Of a stretch of DNA of 64,000 nucleotides, positions 39,536 through 51,689 are shown one piece after another. Position numbers and translations under genes: made by a program. The stretch's first letter is position 1. Each line of letters starts with the position of its first letter. The notes under the pieces are model-generated. The model saw only the letters and a program-made list of their open reading frames with translations, was not told the origin of the DNA and did no database searches. Origin of the DNA: Sipunculus nudus (Eukaryota > Annelida > Sipuncula > Golfingiida > Sipunculidae); assembly GCA_026874595.1 (NCBI GenBank), contig CM049313.1, positions 59,915,159 through 59,979,158 on the forward strand, in the 5' to 3' direction.

Positions 39536-41614
39536 TTTATCCTCTCATGTCCACATGGATTTGCTATAAAAATTTGTATTAGTTTCAATTTAAGGGATAC
39601 AATTATAATGAAGAATAGAGGATTAAAGAACCAAATATTCAACAAGGTAATAAAAAAACCTACCCTACAACTTAATTTTAGAAACAGAATTATTTGAAAA
39701 TATGAAAAATCAGTCTACATTTTACACCATATCAGACCCACTTATAGCGGTCAAGGTCATTGGTAACATGCAGAAACACCCTCAATTGACAGCTGCTGAT
39801 TGGACGATGTCATGTAAACAGTCTAAAATATACCCTGCTAACACAAAGATGGTTACTCATGCAGAAACACATCATATCTGCCAGATAAGTGAAGAGACGA
39901 AAAAGTTGTGAAACATAAACTGGGGAATTGTTGTAAAATTCATTATTGCCATATTAGTTTGTTACTTCCTTATGAAGTTTTCTAGGAAATAATTGAAAAT
40001 ATAAACTTCTAAGAAAATAAACCACAAAAAACAGGTGGACAGCAGGTGGTGAAACAGACTATAAATACAAGCATAAGTATATGCAGTTAGAGGATATACT
40101 TAATATTAATGATCTGCTGTTGAGTCTTGACAAGGAGGTTAAAAAGAGAAACTGTAATGCGGTCTTATTTTGAATAGAAACAGTGATGCGCTTGCTGTCA
40201 TTATATCAGAGATTAGATTTGAATGTCAAATATTGAAAATTATAATGACTGTGGCGAACTCTTGGTTATATCTCTGGAGGATAATGTGCAATGGTACTGG
40301 TTGAGAACAAAAATCTGTTGTTGATATATAAGCCTTTTTTCTTTCCCTGTATGTGCTTTATCATCAGACTTTGTTGTTAAGTATGACTTTTCCGTTTTAT
40401 GGAGGAATGTATTGTGTATATTAGTGCAAACAAATAAAATGACCACTGTAACAACTTTTGTGTTGTGTTGTTGTTTGTGCTGCTGAATGTAAAGTCTGAT
40501 CATGCAGAGTTAAATACATTGTGAAATTAAAGTCCATGTTTTGTCTGCTAAGACAGGGTAATACAAATCAGTTGAAAGTAACCCAGGGGTGCCATGGGTG
40601 AGGTTCTGTTGAAAATTGAATGATAAATTATGAAATTAATGCAGATGTGAATTTCTAGTTACAACTGCTTTGGTGACATCAGATATTCTTATGAAACAGT
40701 AGAGGTTATTTCTTTTAAAACCCTTCTGGACAGACTTTATAACATGAAAAGTATCTGCAAGATAAAAAAAAGTGTTTCAGGGCTCCAACACTTTGAGTTT
40801 TTAAATGTTACTTTCTTGGGCCATAATAAATGCATTTTGTATGCAGAATCACTTTGGGTACACAGATGGCAATACGTTTCCTTAGATGCACATTAAACAA
40901 ACCCACCAAAGTGAAAAATGCGTTGACCATGTGCAGATGACTCCCAAAATTTAATCACAACGTACTGACAAGTACTGTTTCAAGTTCAGTAAGACCAATG
41001 AAGCTGTTTTTCAGATCTTTTGTTGATAATCAAAACCAATAGCATAATAAACACCGATACTATGAGCAAAATCAGATTGTAGATAATATTTATTTCAGTG
41101 ATAATAAAACCATGTAAAAAGTTCCTACACATTGAAACCAAACGGCCAGTCCTTGTAATGTTCTTTTCCATCACGATTATTCCCACTTGTCCTCTCTGGA
41201 AACAAAGATTCTTGCTCCCATTTCTAAGCAGTCACCAGTAAAATATCCCTGCCTGGATCTAAGTCTTCAGCTGTGATAACATTCCTTGTTTAGCAATGGC
41301 CCTTAATATCACAATTATTATCAAGTATGACTGCACAATATTTCCAGTGTTATTTTTATATAGTGCCAGTCCATCCATGAAACTATGACCTTGCATATTC
41401 GAGTATCTTCTTTTGTTTTCAATGGTTTTCCTTGCAATGCATCAATGGATTAAAATAACTTGGAGACACTTCAGCCACATGACAGTAGTACATAAATAAA
41501 TTTGGGAATGCAAGAACAAGCATCTCTTTGAATCAATGTAGTAAAATGTCTGTGGGTTTGTTATGTGGGCATGTTATATCAGTATGTTGCGAGTGTTAAT
41601 GTTTGGAGTCTGTA

Positions 41615-44600
41615 TCACATCTTTGGAACCATTTCATCCTCGTATGGTTTGGGCTGTTCCCAGTATTCTTCTATAGGTTTACTGAAGCTTGTGTTCTTCC
41701 TGAACGGGGTGTCATGCGTCTTCACCTGTGTTGTACCCTGGGAGAAAAGGGGGAAAAAATAAAGTAAATATTCAGTCTCCATGATTGTATTCCAGGATAC
41801 CATAAAAGAAATGTTTTGTAATCTTTGCTTCAAAAACCTAGACACAAACTGAGTAATAACTAAATATTAAATTATCTAAATAACCTCATGCAATTAAAAA
41901 AAATAAGTATATGTATTCACATTCAATCACACATCTCTTAATCATCTGCGTTGCATGCTGAGCACATTCAGAACACATTAAATATGTCCAGTAATCTCTT
42001 TCATATTCTTGGCAAGTTGACATAAACACTATGTTCAGATTGGTTGTACAAAGAGCATATCTCAAAAATAAAAGACCAATAATTACAAATTAAATAAATT
42101 CAAGTTAATTCTGGTAAAGTGGCATGTCCTAAAGTTTGTCACGACAACTGTAGTTCTGATACAGCCATACATTTGCTGACAAATTTATCAATCCCAAGTT
42201 GCCAACCACACTGCAACTGGCATTAATTAGATGTTCACAGCTGTATTAACTCAAGCAGAGTTGTGAATGAATGTTGTTTACATGTCAACCCTGTCCAGGC
42301 AAACTGGCAGTCTCATAATTATGGCTGTGAACTTTATCCCAGGACATGCCAAACAGTTTGGGCCAGCTCTATGAAATGGGAACGTAGGTGCTCATTAGCC
42401 TGTAGAAATATCACCAATTAACACTGACAGAAATGAAAATCAACCCACAGAATTTTTTTATAAACATTTAGTAAATATTGCTACAGAAGGCGCTAATATA
42501 TAATTATTTTTCCCAATTTTGCAAATATTCTGCTGATGAAGAACAAAATTCAATGGAAGGAGAAACACACAACTTAATACAAATGGGCACATGTTGTACA
42601 GAATGTCACAGTTTGGCAGTAATTCCAAAATTTCCTTTTGTAGTTACTTGTAAAATATACCGCATTAAGTAAATTATTTTGTTAAATTTATAAATTTGCA
42701 CTTTTATAATAACTAAGACATCTACTGTGACAAAATAACTTTATATACTTGTTTCAGATGTTTATTTAGAAGTTACATGGGCTGATTTGATGGATTAAGT
42801 TTCTGGTGGGATATGTTAAGGATGTTTTCAAGGTTATAAAATTCTATTTCTTCTGTATTTAACATATTTCTTCTGTATTTAACATATTTAAAATAAAGAA
42901 TCCCCAAGATAACACTTCATTTATAATCTTTTCTTTTCAGCACAATATACCTGTATCACCATAGGCTGATAAAATAGCAGGACATTTATCATTACTCAGG
43001 TAATGATACTCACATGTATTTTGTCTCTGTGTTCTGTCCAGAAAGTGACTGGCTGCTCATAGAAAACATCATGTGTCTGAAACGAGAAAACATTGTTCAT
43101 ATGTTCTGATATGTTCTGATCTATTAAATAGTGTTTATATAATCAGGATACTTGTAATCATGGTCATGTTATCCAGAATCCTATACACCTCCATATTTTA
43201 TGCATGCGTGTTTGTTAATTGTGCTTTCTAACAATTATAACTGTTACCATACACAATCATAACAGTTGGAGGTTACAGTTTAAACTACACTCGTCAAATC
43301 AACAAATAAAAAAAATCTAGGCTTTTTTTCCCACAGATCTGACAGGGGCAGATACAAGATTTAAGAAAAATAAGGTGGGGGCGGGGGGGGGGGGTGAGTT
43401 GTGGGCACAAAAAACTTATAATATACAGAACTCTTGCATCCACAAGTATATGAAAGAAAATGGCAACAAACTGTGGTGCCGGCTTTTGACATTAAATGGG
43501 CAGTGGCAGATCCAGAGGGGGGTCCAGTTGGTCAGGACCCCTCCTTTGAGCTGAATCTACTTTTTTAAGGGTCTTAACCCAATTTTTCCAGTCTGGACCC
43601 CCTCTCTTTTCTGGAACAGAGGACCCTTTTTAGGTTTATATTGGTCTTCCTGAGTTGGCCCTTCCCTTTCCCAAATCCTGGATCTGCCCCTGGTGGGAGT
43701 TTTTGTTTCTGAGAATTGTTGGTCCAAAAAAGATGGGACTTGGTTCCATGTGCCCCCCATCCCTCCCTCTAAATCTTTTCAAGAGCAGCCAGCAATGAAT
43801 GTTACGCATACTAACAAGTTAGAATTTTATGAAACTTTTTAAATACATAAATACTAGTGAAGCAATGAAATAAAGGTGGAGTAAATATATGATAATACTT
43901 ACTGCAGTAGGGGCTGGCTTTTTGGATTCAAAATCTTCGATGTTATAATCTTTGTGAGTGATAGACTTGTATTCTGCGACTTCTGGTGGTTTGTTGAACT
44001 CATCATGAACTTCTTTACTTGAAAGGAATAATCATATCTCATCATAGAATAGATCTGAACCCATGTAATTTGGAATTTGACTGCATAAGATTTGTCATGT
44101 ATAATTTAAACTAAATAGTTTGTAGATGACAAGTACACTGTTGATTTTTTAAGGACATGCAAGTAACTCAAACCAGTATTTTCAATTAAATAAACTGCAA
44201 TTATTATAACTCCAAGGATTCTTAGGGGAATTGAGAATACTAATAAGTCTTATTTAAAGTTTAAAAGTGACCAATTTTCAAGAAGCTAGCCAATGTAGAA
44301 TGACCATTTGACATGTCATTGCTATATTTCATGAAACAATGAAACTTCCATATAAATACTCACCTTACTTTGTCATATAACATTTTCTCTAAAGCTTCTG
44401 CTTTGGCACCTGGTAAATAAACAAATATAAAAATAAATTACTGGTCTACACCATAAAAAATATCTAGAGATATTGCATACATGCACACAAACATACATGT
44501 ATGTATAAATACTGAACTTTGCAGATATAGATACATGTATAAGGAAAATAGAACATTCTTCTGTGTTATATCTTACTATTTCACTGATAAAGTATGTAGT

Positions 44601-47600
44601 CTATGTGAATTATAAGGATGTGCACATATGCATCAAAATGAAATTATGGAATAGATGAAAACTCTTACAAGGTATGTGAATTTGTTTACATTCTAGTTAA
44701 TTAAATACAAACATTGCAAAAGAATACAGGTGTTATACATGATAACTGCTTCTATAATTTGTCAGTAAGGCTGATGCCATAATAGTGCAAGGCATCTCCT
44801 CCCCTTCCCAGTATTCAGCTGCCATAGTTGAACCATTCCCCAAGATAAGCTCCATTCCATCCCTCTGACTATAAGACCAGCTTACTGTCTGCCAGAGTGC
44901 TGTTACATCCTTCAGTGAGAAACACACTGTAAGGCTCAATGACAATGCTAATATTTTGGTCATTTCTGACAATTCCTCATGGCCTACAATTTCACTGTCA
45001 ATTGACATAAATCAAACTAATCATTAGCTTTTTAAGTATACTTTCTAACCATATCAAACCTGAGCAAGAACAGTAACAGTCCGTTTTAACTCAGCATATT
45101 GGTAAACCTCTCCGAATGTTTGCTGCATTTCTGATTGCATGGATACGGGCATGGTTTGCACATATTACTGGATGCAGCCAACTTATGCACAATACAGGAA
45201 ATGACTCGTTACCATAGAGACAGATTACAGTTTTGGTTGTGGGTTCACATGTATTCTTTTTATTCGAAAACCTTAAGAAAAGATTATGGGCTGTTAACCA
45301 CAATATGAATGCAACATGACGGAAGACCACTGCAATGCATTCCTCGATATTGCTTGTATCACAACTGAAATAGGCTTACCAGCCACATTATCAGTGCCTA
45401 CTGAGTTAGGTTGTAACGGCCAACCCAAGATATGATGGGCATGAATGGAGTTTTTGCATAGATTGTGTATCCTTACCTCGTAACCTAACATTTGGACCTT
45501 TTGGTGGAGTGTAAGAGTCTCTGAATGTTGTTCTGTTTTGCACTGATTGTCCATCATCTGTGGTCAACAGTCCCTTGTGTCCATCTTTGAATAATTGGGC
45601 AGAACTGGACATGTCACCATTCAGATCTTGTGGATCAATATCTGTGACCGCTCGCTACAAATCATTGTCAAGTTTAAGTGATACACATCTATGACTATTA
45701 CCTCTTGATACATATCCCATTATCACACACAAATTTATCTGGTGAACAGAGGCAGTAACACAAAGGTCTCTCTTCATCAACAACAATCATCTCACCATGA
45801 CTCTATAAAAAAAACCTTCATAAGAGTGACATCATCAAGGTAATCTTTTGGCATAGATAATTCTAACAATTAGAAATCTTTTAAGTTCAATGTTTTACTT
45901 CTATTACCTCTAGTAAATTTATGCATCATATACTCACTGTATTCTAAAGTACATATTTCCATGTTAATCATGGAAAACCATATATTTTCTTCACTAACCA
46001 TATCTTCTAAACTGTACAAAATTACAAATTAGAAGATAATATTACTGGTATAAAAATCCTAAGCTCACAACATTACATCAAATGTCATCATTATCTGTGA
46101 ACCTGCTTTTTCATGTTATACAGATGTTGTATTATTTATTTTTATATTTAGATCTTATTAATTTACTAAATATTTTAGACAGAATAACACTTAAACGTAT
46201 TTAGATGTTGAGTCCACAATAACAAAATTCAAACAGCATTCAGAAAGTCCTTAATTCTAATACTTTACAAATATGTGTCAACAATTAATATATCATAGGC
46301 TTCATACATATCTGTTGCTCTATAAGCAGTCACTGGTGTTTTGGGTACCTAAGACACAACACCCACTTCTTTGTTGGGTGTTCAAAACACTCTTATTTAC
46401 TTTTATTTACAAAGAATTGGCATTATGCTGCATTGACATATTCAACAGATCATAATGTACCAATTGGTGTCAGTTTTAGGCTTCAAAGTAGACTTTAAAT
46501 GAGTGTTTTGTGGTGTTTCATCAAAGGTGCATAAAACACGGGTGTTTTGGGTGACCCTTCTATTAGCATTATTATCATACATGTAAGTCTACAGGCCTAG
46601 ATAATACAGGCCAATTTATAATCTGTTCTACCATCTGGTGCACATAATATTGTGGTTATAATACATTAGATATTTTTGATAAAGTTATTAAGTAATTAAC
46701 ATATCAATGACATCTAATTCTTAATAAAATAAGTATAACTTATATGATTAAAAATTTTAATCAAATCAGATTGATTTTACAATAAGTGCGAAATTATGGT
46801 TAAATAAACTGTCTTTAAAGGGTGAGGCTAGAGAAAAATAAGGCAAGTGCTAGCATTATATGTATCATACAAAATATATAGACTTAAGAGAACCTATCAA
46901 CATTATTAATTACCAGTTTAAGGCGCAGGCATTCCTATTCAATCTTAATCCTGGTGTCACACCTATTGTAAAAATGTACATTTAAATGCCACCATATGGT
47001 CACTATGAAATTGAATAGACAGCACAGTCTATAAAACAAGAAATGAAGCTGTACTAAACGTCTCAAATTAATTACAATTAAAGGTGCCCATTCACCTACC
47101 TTTTGGAAAAGATTTTATGCGAGTTTTGGCTTCCTCTGTGTATATATTAATGATCTATGGGTAGTTTTTTTTGGTGAAAAGGTCTTATAACACCTTTGTG
47201 AAGAATGTATGAACTTGTTTATGAACAACCTGTTTGTAAACACAGCAATGTTGACAAACTGGAAGAAAACATATAACCTAAGATGGTAAGTTGCATATAT
47301 GTGAAGGTAGAAAGGTAACTTGTTGCAAAATGTCAGTTGCAAAGCTCTGGCTTATCTGACTTGCTGTCAGATGCCATTGTTGGATTTGTTTTGATTATTT
47401 TGGGAGCCCCCACATATCATAAACACGTTGATATAAACAAAACAAGCAGCCTGGTTTTCTGGAATATTTGGAGCTACTATAGAATGTGGGCTTCAGAGCG
47501 ACTGTAGGATCACAGACGCTGTGATGTTTAAGGATTTATGTAGTGTAGTAGAGTGTAAGTGACAGATAAAAATAAGTGGCAAAATTAAGATACAAGCAGC

Positions 47601-48010
47601 AATATGACTTCCTGAATATCCTATGGTTGTTGGGCCAATGTTTTATAGGAGTACTGACTATTTTTATAAATGCTCAAAGGGATTACTTTTAGTTTATAGG
47701 ACAGATAGATGTTTGGGCCCGTTAAAATGAAGAGTAAATGTAAAAACAAAGTCTAAACAGACAATTGTAAAAATAAATTCAGAGATTCTGTTCATCATAA
47801 AAAAAAGTTAAATAAAACTCTATCAGCACATCAATGTCATCACTGTTGCCAGTGTTGGCAATGGCAGTGTTGAACTGGCAGTGATAAATTATTACAGTTT
47901 AGAGATATTATTTAGTGAAAACATACCTCTTCCACCCAGTTTTCCAGCAGGCATTTTCCATTGGAATTATTAAAACGAATTTCATTCCTTCCCTGATTAA
48001 GCGTAGTCAT
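41615..48010 (-). CDS. SPAG8: SPAG8-like protein, complete, six coding exons, 202 residues
   Basis: Homolog of sperm-associated antigen 8, a microtubule inner protein of ciliary and sperm-flagellar doublets. Exons in transcript order: 48010-47927, 45654-45477, 44409-44364, 44017-43903, 43076-43014, 41737-41615. All have GT/AG borders and matching phases. The start is the ATG at 48010-48008 (MTTLNQGRNEIRF), the stop TGA at 41617-41615. Family marks: CLLENWVEERAVTD, GHKGLLT, DSYTPPKGPNVRLRG, HKDYN, and THDTPFRKNTSFSKPI near the C-terminus, the same order as in vertebrate SPAG8, which is longer at its N-terminus. No membrane segment or signal peptide. A minus-strand AATAAA at 41094-41089 could end the transcript. 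The gene is convergent with UBA6. Confidence 0.85.
43501..43692. mobile_element. 192-bp MITE with CAGTGGCAGATCCAG ends
   Basis: Left end CAGTGGCAGATCCAGAGG; right end CCTGGATCTGCCCCTG is its inverted partner over about 15 bases with one mismatch. The interior also folds (GACCCCTCC / GGACCC). A related fragment with GGGGCAGATACAAG and a poly-G run is at 43345-43395. In an intron of the SPAG8-like gene. Confidence 0.7.
45661..47078 (-). other. Most of SPAG8 intron 1
   Basis: AT-rich, with no exon, tRNA or long repeat that I can support. Around 46325-46560 there are several copies of GTGTTTTGGGT and its partner ACACCCAC, which may be a small, unclassified repeat. Confidence 0.4.
47079..47735. 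repeat. Dispersed repeat F, copy 2 (uninterrupted)
   Basis: AAGGTGCCCATTCACCTACC at 47081 through CAAGCAGCCTGGTTTTCTGG at about 47450, then about 200 bases not found in copy 1, then TATTTTTATAAATGCTCAAA at 47661 and following, which matches the far side of the family A insertion at 33572. In intron 1 of the SPAG8-like gene. Confidence 0.7.
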
Positions 48011-48078
48011 TTTGATGGTCAACACTGCAACAGACACTGACACAGTGAATTAAAACAAAAACAAGTCCAGAGACAATA

Positions 48079-48108
48079 CCGGAAGTATCTCCCGTTGCTG
48101 CTGGCAAC
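48079..48108 (-). promoter_or_regulatory. SPAG8 promoter elements: X-box-like RFX site and ETS site
   Basis: GTTGCTGCTGGCAAC at 48094-48108 is an inverted pair GTTGC/GCAAC with the RFX half site GGCAAC, 84 bases upstream of the start codon. RFX factors bind such X-boxes to drive ciliary genes, which fits a SPAG8 product. CCGGAAGT at 48079-48086 is an ETS core. No TATA box is visible. Strand is given for the gene served; both motifs are near-symmetric or orientation-free in action. Functional use is inferred. Confidence 0.55.
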
Positions 48109-48110
48109 AC

Positions 48111-49020
48111 AGGGCGCACGCGCATGGTCATGGTAGGCATTCACTAATGTTCGGTTACACATTTCTCATAAACACGAAACGTTGTGAATATAAAGGTGGT
48201 TTTTCCCGCCGCGACAATACCATGAATAGCTTGGAACATGCTAGCCGCCTGCGCCGACGAAACGTCTTGCACCGTTAACGGACGACTGTTTCGTCGCCTC
48301 CCCATATATAGAGATAAGTGGTATTTGACCACGATACGATCGTATTTTCCGGAAAAGGCTGTTTTATTTTAAGTTTAACGGATGGGATGACATTAAAATT
48401 TCTTCACTATGGCAAAAGTATCTTATTTTCAATACAACTGCAACATTTTGGCAACTGTAAGTGCATTTTACTTAAGTTATTGTGCATTTTGGTCTCAGAA
48501 GACACGGGTCGTACTGCTCATAACCGCCATGACAGAAGCAGTTAGAATGTATATGTAGCGGTGACAATGTTTTGGGTACTGGTCCAGTTTTATAAGAGAT
48601 ATATACTTAATTAAGCTGGGTATTAATGCAGTTAGCTTATCATAACAGAAATTTGTCTATAAAAACTGAAATACACGAGTTACTGAGCGGTTTTCTCCCT
48701 TTTATAAACACAGATCATACAGAGGTTAGAATCCCACCCAAGTGCATACATGGGGTGGTGACTATAAACTGTACTCTCAGATATATCTAACATTTTATAG
48801 TCACCCTTGGTGGCTAGGAACATGCGGAACTTCTAATCTACGTTCCTATTTTTCCATATATAAACTGAAATGTATAGAGTACGGACAGAGAACATTTTTA
48901 AAAGTACTTTAATGTTTAGAAGATATCGGCCGGAAAGAATGGTCTTGTCTCTGAAACGGGTAAGGATGCAAGAGGGATCGCGATCTGAAACAAATTTAAT
49001 TAAAGATTTTACAAGAGGAG
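48111..49020. other. Intergenic stretch upstream of the SPAG8-like gene
   Basis: CpG-bearing near 48190-48310 (CCGCCGCGACAATACC, GCCGACGAAACGTC), which is consistent with the promoter edge or a 5' UTR. No exon is supported. Beyond 48310 the sequence is AT-rich with nothing recognisable until the TA microsatellite. Confidence 0.35.
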
Positions 49021-49024
49021 GGTG

Positions 49025-49027
<3 letters not shown>

Positions 49028-49080
<53 letters not shown>

Positions 49081-49095
49081 TATATATATATATTG
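49028..49095. repeat. (TA)n microsatellite
   Basis: About 24 TA dinucleotides, interrupted once by GCC. Confidence 0.97.
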
Positions 49096-49410
49096 TTATG
49101 GAGTAGGAAGGTGCATATTTGTGACTTAACACATATTTCAAGGAATATTTCACATTTCATATTTCACAAACACAAGCTCAGTTTCAGGCATGTCAGACAA
49201 AACAATGACTTCCCATAATTGATGACACAGACAACCTGCCATCCGGTCGCGCACACATACAGGCTTCTCTCCCAATTCAATCAGAGAACAGTACACCAAA
49301 CCATTAAGACCTATTTTAAGTCTGTGTAAACAGAAATAGTATCGCAGAATGACTTATGTGTTTAGTCTTTATGAGGGAATGGTAGAACACGTGTATATAT
49401 AGCTACAGGC

Positions 49411-49456
49411 CTGTAACGCAAACAATTCTATTTGTTCTTTCTTGTTTGCGTTACAG
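49411..49456. repeat. Perfect 15-bp hairpin
   Basis: CTGTAACGCAAACAA at 49411-49425 and TTGTTTGCGTTACAG at 49442-49456 are exact reverse complements with a 16-base loop. It lies just left of the possible LTR. Confidence 0.95.
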
Positions 49457-49547
49457 CTCCTAAGGTGGAGAGTTTACCCTCTAAAGCTTGGTCAGATCTG
49501 AACAAAAGTGGTTCAGACCATGATATTCAGCGTTCAGCGAGAGGACA

Positions 49548-50350
49548 TGTAACAACCCTTACATATTACACATAATACAGCTGTGTTGACTCAGTTGAGA
49601 TGTAAATTGTAACTTAAATGCCTAGTATGTATAAAATTCCTTGCACTTACTCTCATGAAAACCAGACAATATTTACCTTCATCAGCTCCTGGCAAGGCAC
49701 GCTGGGAAGGCTTAGGAGGGTCTGTTCTTGGGTGACGTCATTGGTATTTATGAGGGAACCACCATATTTGGGTGTTTTTAGCTAATTTGCATAGATCTCC
49801 CTTTTAATTCACATGAGATTCCCATTTGGGGTTGTGTCGAATAAGAGGGGAAACTTTCACCAATAGGAGTTTGGACTCCATTCCTGAATGGAGTCTGAAT
49901 GTTTGGGCTAGTGTATATAGGTCTAAGCACTGTCCTTCAGATAGGACTGAAATAGGACTTGTAGGTCAGTCTATAAATGGATGTACGTATGTCAGGTCAG
50001 ACTTTGGATTTTCCAGAATACTTTCAACCAATAGATTCTGGTCAAACTTATAAAGTAAACTTACAAATATGATGTAATTGTGACCTAATTTGGGTCATCC
50101 AATAAGATTTAGCTTTCATGACGAAATGCAGAAATATGGATATGTACGTCTCATATGTCACGTGAAAGCTATGTAACAAAACTATCTGTAGTGCGCGCTT
50201 TGGGGGAAACTAGGCGACTCTCTCAGAGAGGCCTCGGCAGAGATTATCCCAGAACTCTTGCTATTTAATAAAGACTTCTATCACCAAACTGGTCATGGAA
50301 CATTGTCAGCCACCAACATCAGCAACTGCTTGTGATACAGTGTGGGGACA
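49548..50350 (+). mobile_element. Possible solo LTR
   Basis: Begins TGTAACAACCCTTACATATT, has a TATA-like TGTATATAGG at about 49911, a GC-richer transcribed-like stretch with CTCTCAGAGAGGCC, an AATAAA at about 50265 and could end at GGGGACA (about 50350), giving TGT...ACA ends. No gag or pol follows. No duplicated target site was found, so the ends and the class are uncertain. Confidence 0.3.
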
Positions 50351-50366
50351 TCCCCAACCCCACATT

Positions 50367-50368
<2 letters not shown>

Positions 50369-50446
<78 letters not shown>
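50369..50446. repeat. (TA)n microsatellite, long
   Basis: About 39 uninterrupted TA dinucleotides. Confidence 0.97.
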
Positions 50447-50450
<4 letters not shown>

Positions 50451-50654
50451 GGCCATGAAACAACAGTAGGAGATCGAGGCGCAAGCTATAGGCCTACGGA
50501 GGGGGGATGGTGATACATTTAAAAATTAAGGGCGCAATGGTGTATCGTACCGTAATCAGAGACAGTATTGGTGCTGTTTATCGGTTTAACCTGTATCATA
50601 CATCTCTTCATCTATAAAAATGTTGCGGTAGGCCTATAACAGTATACCCAATTC

Positions 50655-51060
50655 ACCCCTGGCAAGAGTGATCTGGTTTCTTAAAATTGGCGAGGAATAA
50701 ATAAAGCCAGAATGATCTGATTTTTGAAATGTAGGCCTACAATTAAGGAAACAAAAACGACCCACTTTCAGAAATTTACAAGGAGCCAAGAATAATCTGG
50801 TTTCTGAAATGCTCAAGGAGATGTGACAGGGGTGATCTTGTTTCTGAAATGTACAAGAAGCCAAAAGTGATCTGCTTTCTTAAATAATTGAGGAACCAAG
50901 AGTCATCTGGTTTCTGAAATGTCCAATGGGCCAAGCATTTGACAGGAGTGAACCAATTTTTGAACTCTATAAAGACCCAAGTGATCTGGTTTCTGAAATG
51001 TACAACGAGCCAAAAGTAATTAATGAAATGTAAAAAGAAGAGAAATAATGTTTTTGAAAA
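50655..51060 (-). repeat. Degenerate ~38-bp tandem repeat
   Basis: GTGATCTGGTTTCTGAAATG and close variants recur about ten times, followed by TACAAGGAGCCAAGA-type words. It ends at about 51060. Strand is arbitrary; short open frames on the - strand here are repeat-derived. Confidence 0.8.
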
Positions 51061-51689
51061 CTAGAAGGTGATAAAGAGATATGTTAGTTTCTCTTTAATG
51101 TACAGGTGATGTTTACGGATATATATATACATATAATATATATATTTATATATACACATACATGCATACACAGTGTAGGCAGTAACATTTTTACCAAACA
51201 AGAAGAGGAGGAGAAAACAGTATTCACTTTTTGACTATTTTTGTTTTACCCTTGGGGAGTATGTAGTTATGCATAGTCTGTTATTCAAATGCCATGACCA
51301 TATAAGAACATGCATTTAAGTAGGCCCAAGTTTTATAGCTGTTAAGTCTGCAGCTACATCTACTGCACACCCACGTTTTTCACCTGCTTTCACAACAATA
51401 TGCTTCTGTGTATATATATATAAACAAGGCCTACAGGCCTAATGCGAACCTGTGCAATATGATTACACCAGGTATAATGCTTCAATACTGGACCATTACT
51501 TTTCAAGAACATAACATGTATATGAACAATGCAAGTACTAAACACTTATAACAAGAAACAATTAAACAAACATCACTGCTAAATTCTGGCATGGGTGCAC
51601 ACAACAAAAAAAACTAGAATACGGGTAGTCAACAGGCGACTACGTGTATCCGCCAAAATCAGAGCGGGACGGGTGATGAGGCATCGAAT

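Larger units (their letters stand above)
35226..40450 (+). other. UBA6 3' UTR and downstream intergenic stretch
   Basis: No coding exon is visible here. Candidate polyadenylation signals (AATAAA) occur at about 36364 and again near 40015 and 40434, so the 3' UTR could be short (about 1.1 kb) or long. The stretch holds a 141-bp direct duplication (36612-36890) and one Helentron-like element (38214-39535). UBA6 and the SPAG8-like gene are convergent across this interval. Confidence 0.5.

Noticed and set aside
48870-50484. Open frames rich in Ile-Tyr (49028-49095 and 50369-50446)
   Set aside because: They are translations of (TA)n microsatellites, not proteins.
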